Shown here one piece after another: positions 51,888 through 60,633 of a stretch of 64,000 bases of DNA; position 1 is the first letter of the stretch; each line of letters starts with the position of its first letter. The translations under genes were made by a program, and so were the position numbers. Location: assembly GCF_017833525.1 (NCBI RefSeq), contig NZ_JAFICD010000006.1:356762-420761 (forward strand). Reading direction: 5' to 3'. The stretch comes from Duganella sp. 1411 (GTDB taxonomy: Bacteria; Pseudomonadota; Gammaproteobacteria; Burkholderiales; Burkholderiaceae_D). The notes under the pieces were generated by a model. It ran no database searches, was not told where the DNA came from, and saw only the letters and a list, made by a program, of their open reading frames with translations.

Positions 51888-52703
51888 ATGACACTTAACC
51901 ACAAACTGCTCGCCATCGACGAAGGCCGCCAACGCATCTCGCTGATCGACACCACCCGGCCCGGCGCGGTATGGTCGCGCGGCCTGGCCGACTTTCCGCT
52001 GGCGCGCGATATGCAGCGGCTAGGCCCGGACCGCGTGCTGATCGGCTTCGAGCGCGGCTTTTTCGAGCTGCAAATCAGCACCGGCGAGGTGCTGGCCTCG
52101 TGCGACAGGTGGAGCGACGTCACCTCCGTTTGCCGGCTGGACGATGGCGCGACCCTGGTGGCCGGCTACAACCTCGACGGCGGCGGCGGCATCAACGTGC
52201 TGACCTTGAGCGGCGATCTGAAGTTGGTGCGCATGGCGCGGCGCGAGGGCGACTACGTGCGCCTGATGCGGCGCACCGCCGCCGGGGGATACCTGCTGTG
52301 CATGAACGATCACATCCTGGAAACCGACGGCGCGCTCAACGCCATCCGCGCGTTGCGCGCGCCGGGCTTCCTGCACGCGTGGAAAGCGGAGCAATGCGCG
52401 GACGGCACGACGTTGGTGTCGGCGGGTTATGGCGGCTTCATGGCCCGCTTCGACGGGCAGGGTGAGTTGATCGCCACCTTCGGCGGAGTGAGCGAGGTGC
52501 CGCCCGAGGTGGCGCCATTCTTTTATGCCACGTTCCAGCAGCTGGACGACGGCCGCCTGATCGTCGCCAACTGGCAAGGCCATGGTCCCGACAACGGCGC
52601 CAAGGGACGGCAGCTGCTTGAATTCGATGGCGCCGGCCGCCTGCTGGGCGGCTGGTCCGATCCGGAGAACATCTCGTCGTTGCAGGGTATTTTGATACTG
52701 TAA
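51888..52703 (+). CDS. Unknown beta-propeller-like protein, last gene of the island operon
   Basis: I do not recognise this 271-residue protein. It has no signal peptide or membrane helix. Short beta-strand repeats recur roughly every 40 residues (KLLAIDEGRQRISLID, RVLIGFERGFFELQIS, ATLVAGYNLDGGG, YLLCMNDHILETDG, TTLVSAGYGGFMARFD, RLIVANWQGHGPD), suggesting a five- or six-bladed cytoplasmic beta-propeller. AAGGAG precedes the ATG and it follows GH88 by 15 bp, so it is co-transcribed with the uronate genes. It could be a lactonase-like or sugar-binding enzyme; no catalytic motif was identified. Confidence 0.75.
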   Translation: MTLNHKLLAIDEGRQRISLIDTTRPGAVWSRGLADFPLARDMQRLGPDRVLIGFERGFFELQISTGEVLASCDRWSDVTSVCRLDDGATLVAGYNLDGGGGINVLTLSGDLKLVRMARREGDYVRLMRRTAAGGYLLCMNDHILETDGALNAIRALRAPGFLHAWKAEQCADGTTLVSAGYGGFMARFDGQGELIATFGGVSEVPPEVAPFFYATFQQLDDGRLIVANWQGHGPDNGAKGRQLLEFDGAGRLLGGWSDPENISSLQGILIL

Positions 52704-52715
52704 AAGGAGGCTCAG

Positions 52716-52827
52716 CCACGGTTCCACGTAGGGCGGATTAGGCGGAACGCCGTAATCGGCCATCGATGAGCCGACGGCGGCGCACACATGGCGGATTACG
52801 CTACGCTAATCCGCCCTACGTGATTCC
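52716..52827. repeat. Dispersed palindromic repeat, copy 7 (complete)
   Basis: A complete copy from ccacggttccacgtagggcg to ctaatccgccctacgtgatt with an inner cgtaatcggcc / ggcggattacg pair. It follows the last operon gene by 12 bp. Its left ~85 bases are nearly identical to copy 8, so one arose from the other recently. Confidence 0.92.
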
Positions 52828-52875
52828 TCGGTCCCCCGGCGTACAGGCCGAAATTGGAACGCCAACGACGCGCCG

Positions 52876-53010
52876 CCACGGTTCCACGTAGGGCGGATTA
52901 GGCGGAACGCCGTAATCCGCCATCGGTGAGCCGACGGCGGCGCACACATGGCGGATTAGGCGGAACGCCGTAATCCGCCGTCGATGAGCCGACGACGACA
53001 CATGCATGCG
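52876..53010. repeat. Dispersed palindromic repeat, copies 8 and 9 (head-to-tail, truncated)
   Basis: Two left arms occur in the same orientation: the first at about 52876, then a second ggcggattaggcggaacgcc at about 52950, each followed by gccga(c)gg(c)gg-type centre. Neither has a proper closing arm. With copy 7 they fill the 321-bp gap before the LacI gene, in which I see no gene or promoter beyond the repeats. Confidence 0.85.
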
Positions 53011-53024
53011 GAACAGGCCGAGGC

Positions 53025-54077
53025 TCAGACCCCGGCCAGCGAGGCGTCCGACGATTCGCGCGTAATCAGCGTAAACGGCAGCAGCTTGTGCTGCACCGAC
53101 GCCGGCTCCCCCGCGCGGCGGCGTCGGATCTGGTCGACCAGCAAATCGACGGCGGCGCGCGCCATGTCGCTGATCGGCTGGTGAATCGTGGTCAGCTCCG
53201 GCCACACCGTGGTGGCCACCGGCGTGTCGTCGAAACCGCACACCACCAAATCCTCCGGCACCTGCAGATGCAACCCGTGCGCCACCGCCACCACGGCGGC
53301 GGCCATGTCGTCGTTGGCGGCGAAGATCGCGGTCGGACGGCTCTTGTGCGCCAGCAACTGGCGCGCAGCCGTCAATCCGGACCGGTACGTGAACAGGCCC
53401 GGCGCCACGCGCTCCGGCGATACTTCCAGCCCGGCTTCGGCCATCGCGTCCCGGTATGCCTTGTAGCGCAGCTGCGCCGGCGTGTGCAGCGGATCGCCCT
53501 GGATGAAGGCGATGTCCTTGTGGCCGCGCCCCAGCAGATAGCGCATCATCGCCATCGCGCCCTCGTAGTCGTCGATGCGCACGGCCGAGACGCCCGCCAG
53601 CGGACGCCCGGTGGCGATCGCCACGGTCGGCATGCCGATCTGGTCGAGCTGCTTCAACGCGGATTTGGAATCGCACAGCGGCGGCGGCACCAGGATGCCG
53701 TCGGCGCCGTTGGCGATGAGCCGGGCGATGGCGCTGCGCTGGCTGCGCAGGTCGTCGCAGCGCTCGAGGATCAATTGCCCACCGCTCTGGCTGCACTGGT
53801 CCATCGCGCCCACCAGAAACGCGCTCATGTAGGCCGAGCTGGGGTTGCTGTAGAGCAGCCCGACCCCCAGCGTGCCGACGCGCGCCGCCCGGGCGGCGAA
53901 GTTGACTTGATAGTTCAGGGATTCGATCGCCGCCGTCACCTTGTCGCGCGTGGCGTCGGAGACGTGGGCGTTGCCATTCATGACCCGCGATACCGTCATC
54001 GCCGATACTCCGGCAACACGCGCCACGTCGTAGATGGTGGCGCCGCTCTGGCTACGATCAGTTTGTTTTACTGGCAC
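53025..54077 (-). CDS. LacI/GalR-family transcriptional repressor
   Basis: The 350-residue protein has an N-terminal helix-turn-helix and hinge (TIYDVARVAGVSAMTVSRVM then NGNAHVSDATRDKV) and a periplasmic-binding-protein-like sensor domain ending in DDTPVATTVWPELTTIHQP. The start codon is GTG. It is the only regulator in the island, so it is the best candidate for the TGTTATCGATAACA sites; the inducer is probably a sugar or uronate intermediate. Its own upstream region contains no such palindrome. Confidence 0.9.
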   Translation of the reverse strand: MPVKQTDRSQSGATIYDVARVAGVSAMTVSRVMNGNAHVSDATRDKVTAAIESLNYQVNFAARAARVGTLGVGLLYSNPSSAYMSAFLVGAMDQCSQSGGQLILERCDDLRSQRSAIARLIANGADGILVPPPLCDSKSALKQLDQIGMPTVAIATGRPLAGVSAVRIDDYEGAMAMMRYLLGRGHKDIAFIQGDPLHTPAQLRYKAYRDAMAEAGLEVSPERVAPGLFTYRSGLTAARQLLAHKSRPTAIFAANDDMAAAVVAVAHGLHLQVPEDLVVCGFDDTPVATTVWPELTTIHQPISDMARAAVDLLVDQIRRRRAGEPASVQHKLLPFTLITRESSDASLAGV

Positions 54078-54170
54078 AATGTTCCCTTGCTGGCTGGTCA
54101 GCGATTCCTTGATTTATCAAGTGATGATTATATGCGATTGCGCCGGGCAAGCCCGGCGCCCTCCCCCTCG

Positions 54171-57100
54171 TTACTGCCGCACCACCGACGGCGCCACGGT
54201 GAAGCTGTAGCTGGCCGGTTGCTGCTTGATGCGGTACTTGGCATGCGGACGGCCGTCGATGCTCCAGCCCGTGTCGCCGCCGACGCCGGCCTGCGCCAGG
54301 TCGATCAGCAACGAGCCGTCGCCATGCGGGGCGATCTCCGAACTCTTCCACGTGCCGCGCGGACGCAGGTACAAGTCTTCGTACGGGAAGGCCAGCGCGT
54401 TGACCGACAGCGGCGCCGCGCCCCTGACCGTCAGCCCCGCCCCGCGCGCGTCGAACAGCGACAGCCAGCGCACCTCGGTCTTGTTGCCGCTTTCCTGAGG
54501 ACGGCTGTAACCGTGGTACTGGTCCGCCACCTTGCCGGTGTAGCGGCCGATGGCGTAGCCGGTGTGGCGGTCCGCGTACGATTCCTGCGGGCCGCGGCCA
54601 TACCAGCGCACGCCGTCGAGCGAGCTGTCGTTATCGAAGCGCAAGCCCAGACGCAGCGGATCGGGCAGGTCGTCGCGCAGCGGCGTGAAGGTGGCCGCCA
54701 CGCCCAGCACGCCGTCGGCGTTCAAGGTGTAGACGGTTTCCCAGTGCGCGGCGCCGGCGCCAAAGCTGTACAGCACCTTGACGCTGTTGGCGCCCGCCTC
54801 CACCGACCGCACGTTGCGGTTTTCGGTGAAATTCTTCCAGACCTGGTGCGTCTTGTCGACGCCGGTGCCCTCGTCGTTGTCCGTCAGGCCGCGCCAGAAG
54901 TTCGGCGTGCCGCCCTTGAGCAAGGTCTTGCCGTCGACCACGTAGGCGATCAGACCGGTCTTGGCGTCGAGCCGCAGCGAGGCCTTGCCCGCGTCGAGAC
55001 GGATGTCGTCGCCATTGCGCACCGGCTTGACGGCCTTGCCCGCCGCCGCCACCTTGGGCGCCGGCGCCAGCACGAATTGCGACCAGCCGACCACGCTGCC
55101 GGCGGCCACGCCCATGGTCGACGCGTCCTTGGCCCTGGCGCGCAGCGTCAGCACCTGCTCGCCCGCGCGCTGGCCCAGCTTGGGCAGGCGCAGCGGCACC
55201 TCGCGCCGGCCGGCGGCGGCCACCGCCGGCACCTTCAGCGCGCCGTGCGCCACCTCGACGCCGTCGTTGGACAGCACCCAGTCGAAGTCCAGCCCGGACG
55301 TGTCCTTGAAGTCGTAGCGGTTGACCACGGTGATGTTGCCGGACGCCGGCTTGCCCTCGAACACCAGCGGCGAATACACCTTCTGCACCTCGTAGTATTC
55401 CGGGTCCGGCGTGCGGTCGGCGCGCAGCACGCCGTCGCCGACCACGCTGTTGTCGCCCTGCTTGGGGTTGACGTCGAAACCGGAGGCCCAGAAGCGCCGC
55501 CCTTTGTCGTCGGTCATGTAGACGGTCTGGTCGACCCAGTCCCAGATGAAGCCGCCCTGCAGCTTCTTGTGGGCGCGGATGACTTGCCAGTAGTCCTCGA
55601 AGTTGCCCAGCGAGTTGCCCATCGCGTGCGCGTATTCGCACTGGATCATCGGCTGCGCGTAGCGGGAATCGCCCGCATAGTCGGCCATCTTCTCGATATC
55701 GTCGTACATCGGCGCGTAGATGTCCGTGTACGCGTTGGGCAGGTGCTCCTCGCCGATGGTGCCGTGGCCCAGATAACTGATCAGCCGGGTCGGGTCGTTG
55801 GCGCGTATCCACTGGGCGGCGTTGTCGAAGTTGGGGCCGGTGCCGGCCTCGTTGCCCAGCGACCAGAAGATGATCGACGGATGGTTGCGGTCGCGCTGCA
55901 CCATGCGCGAGACGCGGTCCAGGTGGGCCGCCTTCCAGTGCGGCTTGTAGCCCAGCTGGATCTTCTCGCGCTCGCCCTTGTCCTTGGCCTGGTCGCCGGC
56001 CTGCATGTAGCCGTGCGATTCGATGTTGGCCTCGTCCATCACGTACAGGCCGTACTCGTCGGCCAGGTCGTACCAGCGCGGATCGTTCGGGTAATGCGAG
56101 GTGCGCACGGCGTTGACGTTGGCCTGCTTCATCATCTCGATGTCCTTGCGCATCAACTCCATCGACATCACGCGGTAGGTGACCGGGTCGTGCTCGTGGC
56201 GGTTGGTGCCCTTGATCATCACCCGCTTGCCGTTGACGCGCACTTCCCCGCCGGCCACCTCCACCGTGCGGAAGCCGATCCGGCGCGACGTCGCCGACAC
56301 CAGCTTGCCGTCGGCGCCCTTGTATTCGATCACCATGCGGTACAGGTTGGGCGTCTCGGCCGACCACGGCTTGACGTTGCGGATCACGCCGTCCAGCGCC
56401 AGCTGCTCGCCCTGCACGCGGCCGCTCGTGTTCAGCACCGCCTTGTCGCCGTCGTACACGGTGACGGCAATCTCGCCGCGCGACGGCGCGCCGGCCAGCT
56501 CGGCCTTCAGCGAGAACAGGCCGTCCTTGTAGCCCTGCTTGTCGAGCAGCGCGGTGACCGTGTAGTCACGCAGGCGCGATTTGGGCTCGGCGTAGACGTA
56601 GACGCTGCGCTCGATGCCGGACAGGCGCCAGAAGTCCTGGTCCTCCAGGTACGAGGCGTCGGCCCAGCGGTAGACCTCGATCGCGATGCTGTTCTTGCCC
56701 GGCTTGACGTACTTGCTCAAATTAAATTCCGATGGCAGCTTGGAATCTTCCGAATAGCCGACCTGCTGGCCGTTGACCCAGATGTAGTAGGCCGCGCCGG
56801 CCGCGCCCACGTGCAGGAAGACGTCGCGCCCGTCCCAGTCGGCGGGCACGGCGAAGTCGCGGCGGTAGGAGCCGACCTCGTTGAGCGCGTGCGGGATGAA
56901 CGGCTCGGCCATCGGGAACGGATACTCGATGTTGGTGAAGATCGGCTTGCCGTAACCCTGCGCCTGGATCATGCCGGGAACCTGGATGGTCTTCCAGCCG
57001 GCCAGGTCGAAGTCGGTGCGGTAGAAATCCTTGGGCCGGCTTTCCGGCGTCTTCGAGTACGCGAACGACCACGTGCCATCGAGCGACAGATAATATTTCG

Positions 57101-57290
57101 ACGCGGCCGGATCGGCGGCGATGGCCTTTTCCCGACTCTCGAAATTGAAAAAGGTCGCCTTCATCGGCTCGCGATTGACGGCGACCACTTCGGGCTGTTC
57201 CCACTCGGGCGCGGGCGCGGCCTGCGCCGCGCCCAGGTAGAGGCTCGATAGCGCTAACACGCATGCTTTAACGGAAAGACGGTTTGCCAT
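54171..57290 (-). CDS. Secreted GH2 beta-galactosidase
   Basis: A 1039-residue GH2 enzyme of LacZ type with a signal peptide (ending GAAQAAPAP), so periplasmic or surface-exposed. Domains run as in LacZ: jelly-roll and immunoglobulin-like domains, the catalytic barrel (about 345-640) with acid/base Glu in IIFWSLGNEAGTG and nucleophile Glu in MIQCEYAHAMGNSLG, then the Bgal_small_N C-terminal domain. It would remove beta-galactose residues, e.g. pectin galactan side chains. It lies 89 bp downstream of the TonB receptor with a terminator between them. Confidence 0.93.
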   Translation of the reverse strand: MANRLSVKACVLALSSLYLGAAQAAPAPEWEQPEVVAVNREPMKATFFNFESREKAIAADPAASKYYLSLDGTWSFAYSKTPESRPKDFYRTDFDLAGWKTIQVPGMIQAQGYGKPIFTNIEYPFPMAEPFIPHALNEVGSYRRDFAVPADWDGRDVFLHVGAAGAAYYIWVNGQQVGYSEDSKLPSEFNLSKYVKPGKNSIAIEVYRWADASYLEDQDFWRLSGIERSVYVYAEPKSRLRDYTVTALLDKQGYKDGLFSLKAELAGAPSRGEIAVTVYDGDKAVLNTSGRVQGEQLALDGVIRNVKPWSAETPNLYRMVIEYKGADGKLVSATSRRIGFRTVEVAGGEVRVNGKRVMIKGTNRHEHDPVTYRVMSMELMRKDIEMMKQANVNAVRTSHYPNDPRWYDLADEYGLYVMDEANIESHGYMQAGDQAKDKGEREKIQLGYKPHWKAAHLDRVSRMVQRDRNHPSIIFWSLGNEAGTGPNFDNAAQWIRANDPTRLISYLGHGTIGEEHLPNAYTDIYAPMYDDIEKMADYAGDSRYAQPMIQCEYAHAMGNSLGNFEDYWQVIRAHKKLQGGFIWDWVDQTVYMTDDKGRRFWASGFDVNPKQGDNSVVGDGVLRADRTPDPEYYEVQKVYSPLVFEGKPASGNITVVNRYDFKDTSGLDFDWVLSNDGVEVAHGALKVPAVAAAGRREVPLRLPKLGQRAGEQVLTLRARAKDASTMGVAAGSVVGWSQFVLAPAPKVAAAGKAVKPVRNGDDIRLDAGKASLRLDAKTGLIAYVVDGKTLLKGGTPNFWRGLTDNDEGTGVDKTHQVWKNFTENRNVRSVEAGANSVKVLYSFGAGAAHWETVYTLNADGVLGVAATFTPLRDDLPDPLRLGLRFDNDSSLDGVRWYGRGPQESYADRHTGYAIGRYTGKVADQYHGYSRPQESGNKTEVRWLSLFDARGAGLTVRGAAPLSVNALAFPYEDLYLRPRGTWKSSEIAPHGDGSLLIDLAQAGVGGDTGWSIDGRPHAKYRIKQQPASYSFTVAPSVVRQ

Positions 57291-57326
57291 CTGTTTGTAT
57301 CTCCTTTATTGTTTTTTGTCGCAAAA

Positions 57327-57359
57327 ACGAAAAAAGACGGAAGGCACCCCTTCCGTCTT
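57327..57359 (-). terminator. Intrinsic terminator between TonB receptor and GH2 gene
   Basis: AAGACGGAAGG (57334-57344) and CCTTCCGTCTT (57349-57359) form an 11-bp stem with a 4-nt loop, followed on the minus strand by a T-rich run. It lies after the receptor stop and before the GH2 start, so it lowers GH2 expression relative to the receptor or ends the transcript. Confidence 0.88.
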
Positions 57360-57379
57360 GTCCATGACACCGCGCCGGT

Positions 57380-60340
57380 TTATTTACCGAATTTGTAGCG
57401 CAACGCCAGGCTGAAGGTCCGTCCATTGCCGTAGTGCTGGCGTTCCAGGTTGGTCTGATACGTGCCCGGTTCGCCGACGTAACGGTTGATTGCCTTGTCG
57501 AGTATATTCGACGCGTTCAAGGACAGGGTGAATTCTTCAGTGAGCTGATAATTGACCGAGCCATCGAGCACGCCGTTGGCATCCATGTAGCGGGCGTCGA
57601 TCGGGTTGGCCGACACGCCGAACAGCACCGACTCCGAGCGCCAGGTGTAAACCAGGCGCGCCGACAGCTTGTTGTCCTCGTACAGGCCGGAGATGCTGTA
57701 GCTGTTCTTCGACTGCATCGGCTGCGGCGTGCCGACGATGCGCGGCGCGGCGGCCGTGCCGAAGTTGACCGGGTTCGACGTGTTGACGTGGGTGTAGGAA
57801 CCGGCCACGCCGAAGTTCTTCCAGACGCCGCCGAGCGCGTCGAGGAAGTACTGGCCGCCCAGCTCGAAGCCGCGCACATAGCCTTTTTCCGAGTTGACCG
57901 ACTTGGTCACCGAATACTGCCCGCCGGTGCAGCCGTTGTCGGCCGAGCCGGTGTACGGCACGGCGGTGCCGACCGTCTGGCACTGCGTGATGCCGTTGAA
58001 GAAGCCGCTGATCTCCTTGTCGAACAGCGCCGCCGACACATAGTTCGACTTGCTGAAGTAACGTTCCAGCGACAGGTCGAAGCTGTTGGCCGTCTGCGGC
58101 CGCAGGTCCGGGTTGCCGACGTTGCCGGTGCCGGTGACCGGGTTGACCGAGATGCTCGGATTGAGCTGGTCCAGGCCGGCGCGCGTCATGCCCTTGCCGT
58201 AGCCGAAGCGGGCCAGGAAATCGGGCGTGATGTAGCCGGTCACGTTCAGCGACGGCAGCGCGTTGGTGTACGACGTCTCGCGGAAGATCTCCGGATAGCT
58301 GACCGGCGTGGTCTGGTTGTTGATGGTGCGCGCGGTGGCCTTGCCCTTGGTGCGCACCACGCGTACGCCGACGTTGCCGGTGATGCGGTCGTCGAAGGCC
58401 GCGAACTCACCCATCACATAGCCGGCCGTCGTGTTCTCGCTGATCAAGCGGCGGGCGTCGAGGTTCTCCACATAATCGCCCTCCTGGCGGATGCCGGCGT
58501 TGGGGAACTGCGCCGCCACCTGGTTGCCCAGCAGGCGGTCCGGCGCGTACACCAGATAGCCGCCCGAATAACCGGTCTCGCCCTTCATGAAGTTGGTCGG
58601 CGATTGCTCGACCTGGCCGACGCTGGCCACCGAAATGGCGTTCGAGCGGTTCGCCGTCAGCGGCTTGCCGTCGGTGGTCAGCGGCCGGCCGTTGAAGGCG
58701 TAGTTGTTGTAGGTGCTTTCCTGGTGCGCATAGCGGGCGCCGACCTTGACGCGGCGCAGCAAGCCGTCGCCGACGATGTAGGCGGCGTTGAGCGCGCTCG
58801 CGTAACCGCTGTCGTCCCACTTCTGGTTGGTGCCGTTGTTGTAGTCGCGGTAGACGAAATTGGCCGGATCGGTCAGGCTCGGACCGGTGAAGGTCAGCTG
58901 ATGCGGGGCGCCGTCGGCGACGCGGTTGGTGGACCACAACACACCGGGCGCCGAATCGAGATTGACGGAACGGTTGTCCTGCTTCTGCGTGGCCTTGACG
59001 TAGTTGATATCCCATTTGAGCGACAGGTTCTCGGTCGGATTCCAGTCCACGCCGCCGGCCGCGATCCAGGTCTTGTACGGCCGGTGCTCGTCGCCGCCGA
59101 CGGTGTTGACGGCGGAGTTGAGGAAGGTGCCGCTGCGCAGCCGCTGGCTCACCAGCGTATCGTTGGCGCCGCCGTTGGCGTTGCGGTTGGCCAGCCCCTC
59201 GGTGAAGGCGAACGGCGTGGTCTGCAGGTTCTGCACGTTGGCGCCGTCGACCGAGTTCAGGCCCCGGTAGTTTTGATGGTATTCGTAGAAGGTGTAATTG
59301 AATTCGGTGTAGGCGCGCAAGGTGTTGTCGGCGCGGTAGTCGGCCGCCAGGTTCAGACCTTTGCGCTCGCGCATGATGGTCTCCTGGAACACGTTGTTGG
59401 TCAGCGCGGGCGCGGTCATCACATTGCTGACCTGCTCGGCCGTCAAGCCCCGCAGGTCGGGCGTATTGGCGCCGACGGTGGCCGAGACCGGCAGCGTCGG
59501 CACGCCGGTCAGCAAGCTGATATCCGAGCGGCCCACATAGGCGGGGTTGGCCCGCGACGGGTTGTTGGTGGTATTGGCCGCCGCCAGGGACGCGTACTCG
59601 GCGCTGTCGGCGCGGATCGCCCGCTTGAGGTTGGCGCCGCCGTTGGCCGGATTGTTATCCGAGCGGCCCGTGCTTTTCTGGTAGACGCCGGCCGCCATCA
59701 GGCCGATCTTGGCGCCGCCCGACAGGTTCCAGCGGTTGGCCACCAGGCCGAACACCTCCGGCTCGGTTTCCTTGGCCAAGTCGTTGTACTTGCCGGCGAT
59801 GCCCATCGACACGGTCAAGCCCTTGAAATCGCTGGGGTTGCGGGTGCGGACGTTGACCAGTCCGCCGATACCGCCCTCGATGTGCTCGGCGGTCGGATTC
59901 TTGTACACGTCGACGCCGGCGATCATCGCCGGAATCGCGCCTTCCAGATTGTATTCGCGGCCGCCGGCCGTGAAGTAGGCGCGGCCGTTGACCTGGGACG
60001 CGGTCTGTCCCGACAGGCCGCGGATCACCAGGCCGGAACCGGCGCCGACCGGCGACGCGCCCTCGCCGCCATAGCGGTAGCCCTGCACGCCCGGCACCCG
60101 GGTCAGGGTATCGACGACGTTGGGATCGGGCAGCTTGCCGATGTCCTCCGCGGTGATGGAATCGACGATCTCGACCGAATCGCGCTTGATGGCCAGGGAA
60201 GAGCGCGCGCTGGCGCGCATGCCGGTGACGACGACCACTTCGGGTTCCTGGGCCAGCGCGCACGGCGCCACCAGTAAACCCTGCCCTACGGCGAGCGCGA
60301 GCGCCGACACCTGTAACGCGACAGTGACTTGCTTGTTCAT
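57380..60340 (-). CDS. TonB-dependent outer membrane receptor (carbohydrate type)
   Basis: The 986-residue receptor has a signal peptide, a plug domain (about residues 35-170) with the TonB-box region before VVVVTGMRASARSSLA and the SVEIVDSITAEDIGKLPDPN motif, and a 22-strand barrel ending in LALRYKFGK with the C-terminal insertion signal. It is of the Xanthomonas/Caulobacter carbohydrate-uptake type and there is no SusD partner. It should import the oligosaccharides that the island enzymes then degrade. Operator C lies about 63 bp upstream. Confidence 0.94.
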   Translation of the reverse strand: MNKQVTVALQVSALALAVGQGLLVAPCALAQEPEVVVVTGMRASARSSLAIKRDSVEIVDSITAEDIGKLPDPNVVDTLTRVPGVQGYRYGGEGASPVGAGSGLVIRGLSGQTASQVNGRAYFTAGGREYNLEGAIPAMIAGVDVYKNPTAEHIEGGIGGLVNVRTRNPSDFKGLTVSMGIAGKYNDLAKETEPEVFGLVANRWNLSGGAKIGLMAAGVYQKSTGRSDNNPANGGANLKRAIRADSAEYASLAAANTTNNPSRANPAYVGRSDISLLTGVPTLPVSATVGANTPDLRGLTAEQVSNVMTAPALTNNVFQETIMRERKGLNLAADYRADNTLRAYTEFNYTFYEYHQNYRGLNSVDGANVQNLQTTPFAFTEGLANRNANGGANDTLVSQRLRSGTFLNSAVNTVGGDEHRPYKTWIAAGGVDWNPTENLSLKWDINYVKATQKQDNRSVNLDSAPGVLWSTNRVADGAPHQLTFTGPSLTDPANFVYRDYNNGTNQKWDDSGYASALNAAYIVGDGLLRRVKVGARYAHQESTYNNYAFNGRPLTTDGKPLTANRSNAISVASVGQVEQSPTNFMKGETGYSGGYLVYAPDRLLGNQVAAQFPNAGIRQEGDYVENLDARRLISENTTAGYVMGEFAAFDDRITGNVGVRVVRTKGKATARTINNQTTPVSYPEIFRETSYTNALPSLNVTGYITPDFLARFGYGKGMTRAGLDQLNPSISVNPVTGTGNVGNPDLRPQTANSFDLSLERYFSKSNYVSAALFDKEISGFFNGITQCQTVGTAVPYTGSADNGCTGGQYSVTKSVNSEKGYVRGFELGGQYFLDALGGVWKNFGVAGSYTHVNTSNPVNFGTAAAPRIVGTPQPMQSKNSYSISGLYEDNKLSARLVYTWRSESVLFGVSANPIDARYMDANGVLDGSVNYQLTEEFTLSLNASNILDKAINRYVGEPGTYQTNLERQHYGNGRTFSLALRYKFGK

Positions 60341-60402
60341 TGAATTATCTCCGTTATTGTTTTACACGGGCTTGGTGCCCATGTTTAGAAACTCCGCCGA
60401 CG

Positions 60403-60416
60403 TGATATCGATAACA
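60403..60416 (-). promoter_or_regulatory. LacI-type operator C at TonB receptor promoter
   Basis: TGATATCGATAACA differs by one base from the perfect palindrome. On the minus strand it overlaps a possible -10 (TGTTAT) paired with a -35 TTGTCG 18 bp upstream. It lies 63 bp before the receptor start. Confidence 0.65.
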
Positions 60417-60481
60417 GGTTTCAAGTACATTCTACGACAATTGGACACTAGCGGATCGCTATGTCTCTTTTTTCTGACAGT

Positions 60482-60511
60482 AAAAAAAACCGGCGGTTTT
60501 CACGCCGCCGG
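60482..60511 (-). terminator. Leftward intrinsic terminator upstream of TonB receptor
   Basis: CCGGCGG (60490-60496) and CCGCCGG (60505-60511) pair across an 8-nt loop, and eight A residues on the plus strand give a U-run in leftward RNA. It ends any transcript entering from the right before the receptor promoter. Confidence 0.75.
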
Positions 60512-60619
60512 CCAAGAGCGACGGGGACAAAGCTCCACTGGAGCAAAGCGTCATCCAACGATGTCGCCACTAACACTCAGAGAAAACAAGACCCGGGAGA
60601 CCGGGGTGCAGCAATGGCT

Positions 60620-60633
60620 TGTTATCGATAACA
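60620..60633. promoter_or_regulatory. LacI-type operator D
   Basis: A perfect copy of TGTTATCGATAACA, identical to operator B. It lies 206 bp before yifB and about 280 bp before the TonB receptor, separated from the latter by a terminator. Its target is therefore not obvious; it may pair with operator C for looping, or control the short transcript proposed here. The remainder of this 498-bp intergenic region has no supported gene. Confidence 0.7.

Noticed and set aside
53088..57251. A 1387-residue plus-strand open frame opposite the LacI and GH2 genes
   Set aside because: It is the antisense shadow of two well-supported genes in GC-rich DNA; it is Arg/His/Ala/Val-rich, has no recognisable domain and spans the intergenic region.
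57434..60277. A 947-residue plus-strand open frame opposite the TonB receptor
   Set aside because: No domain similarity seen, and the opposite strand carries a full receptor with signal peptide and C-terminal barrel motif.
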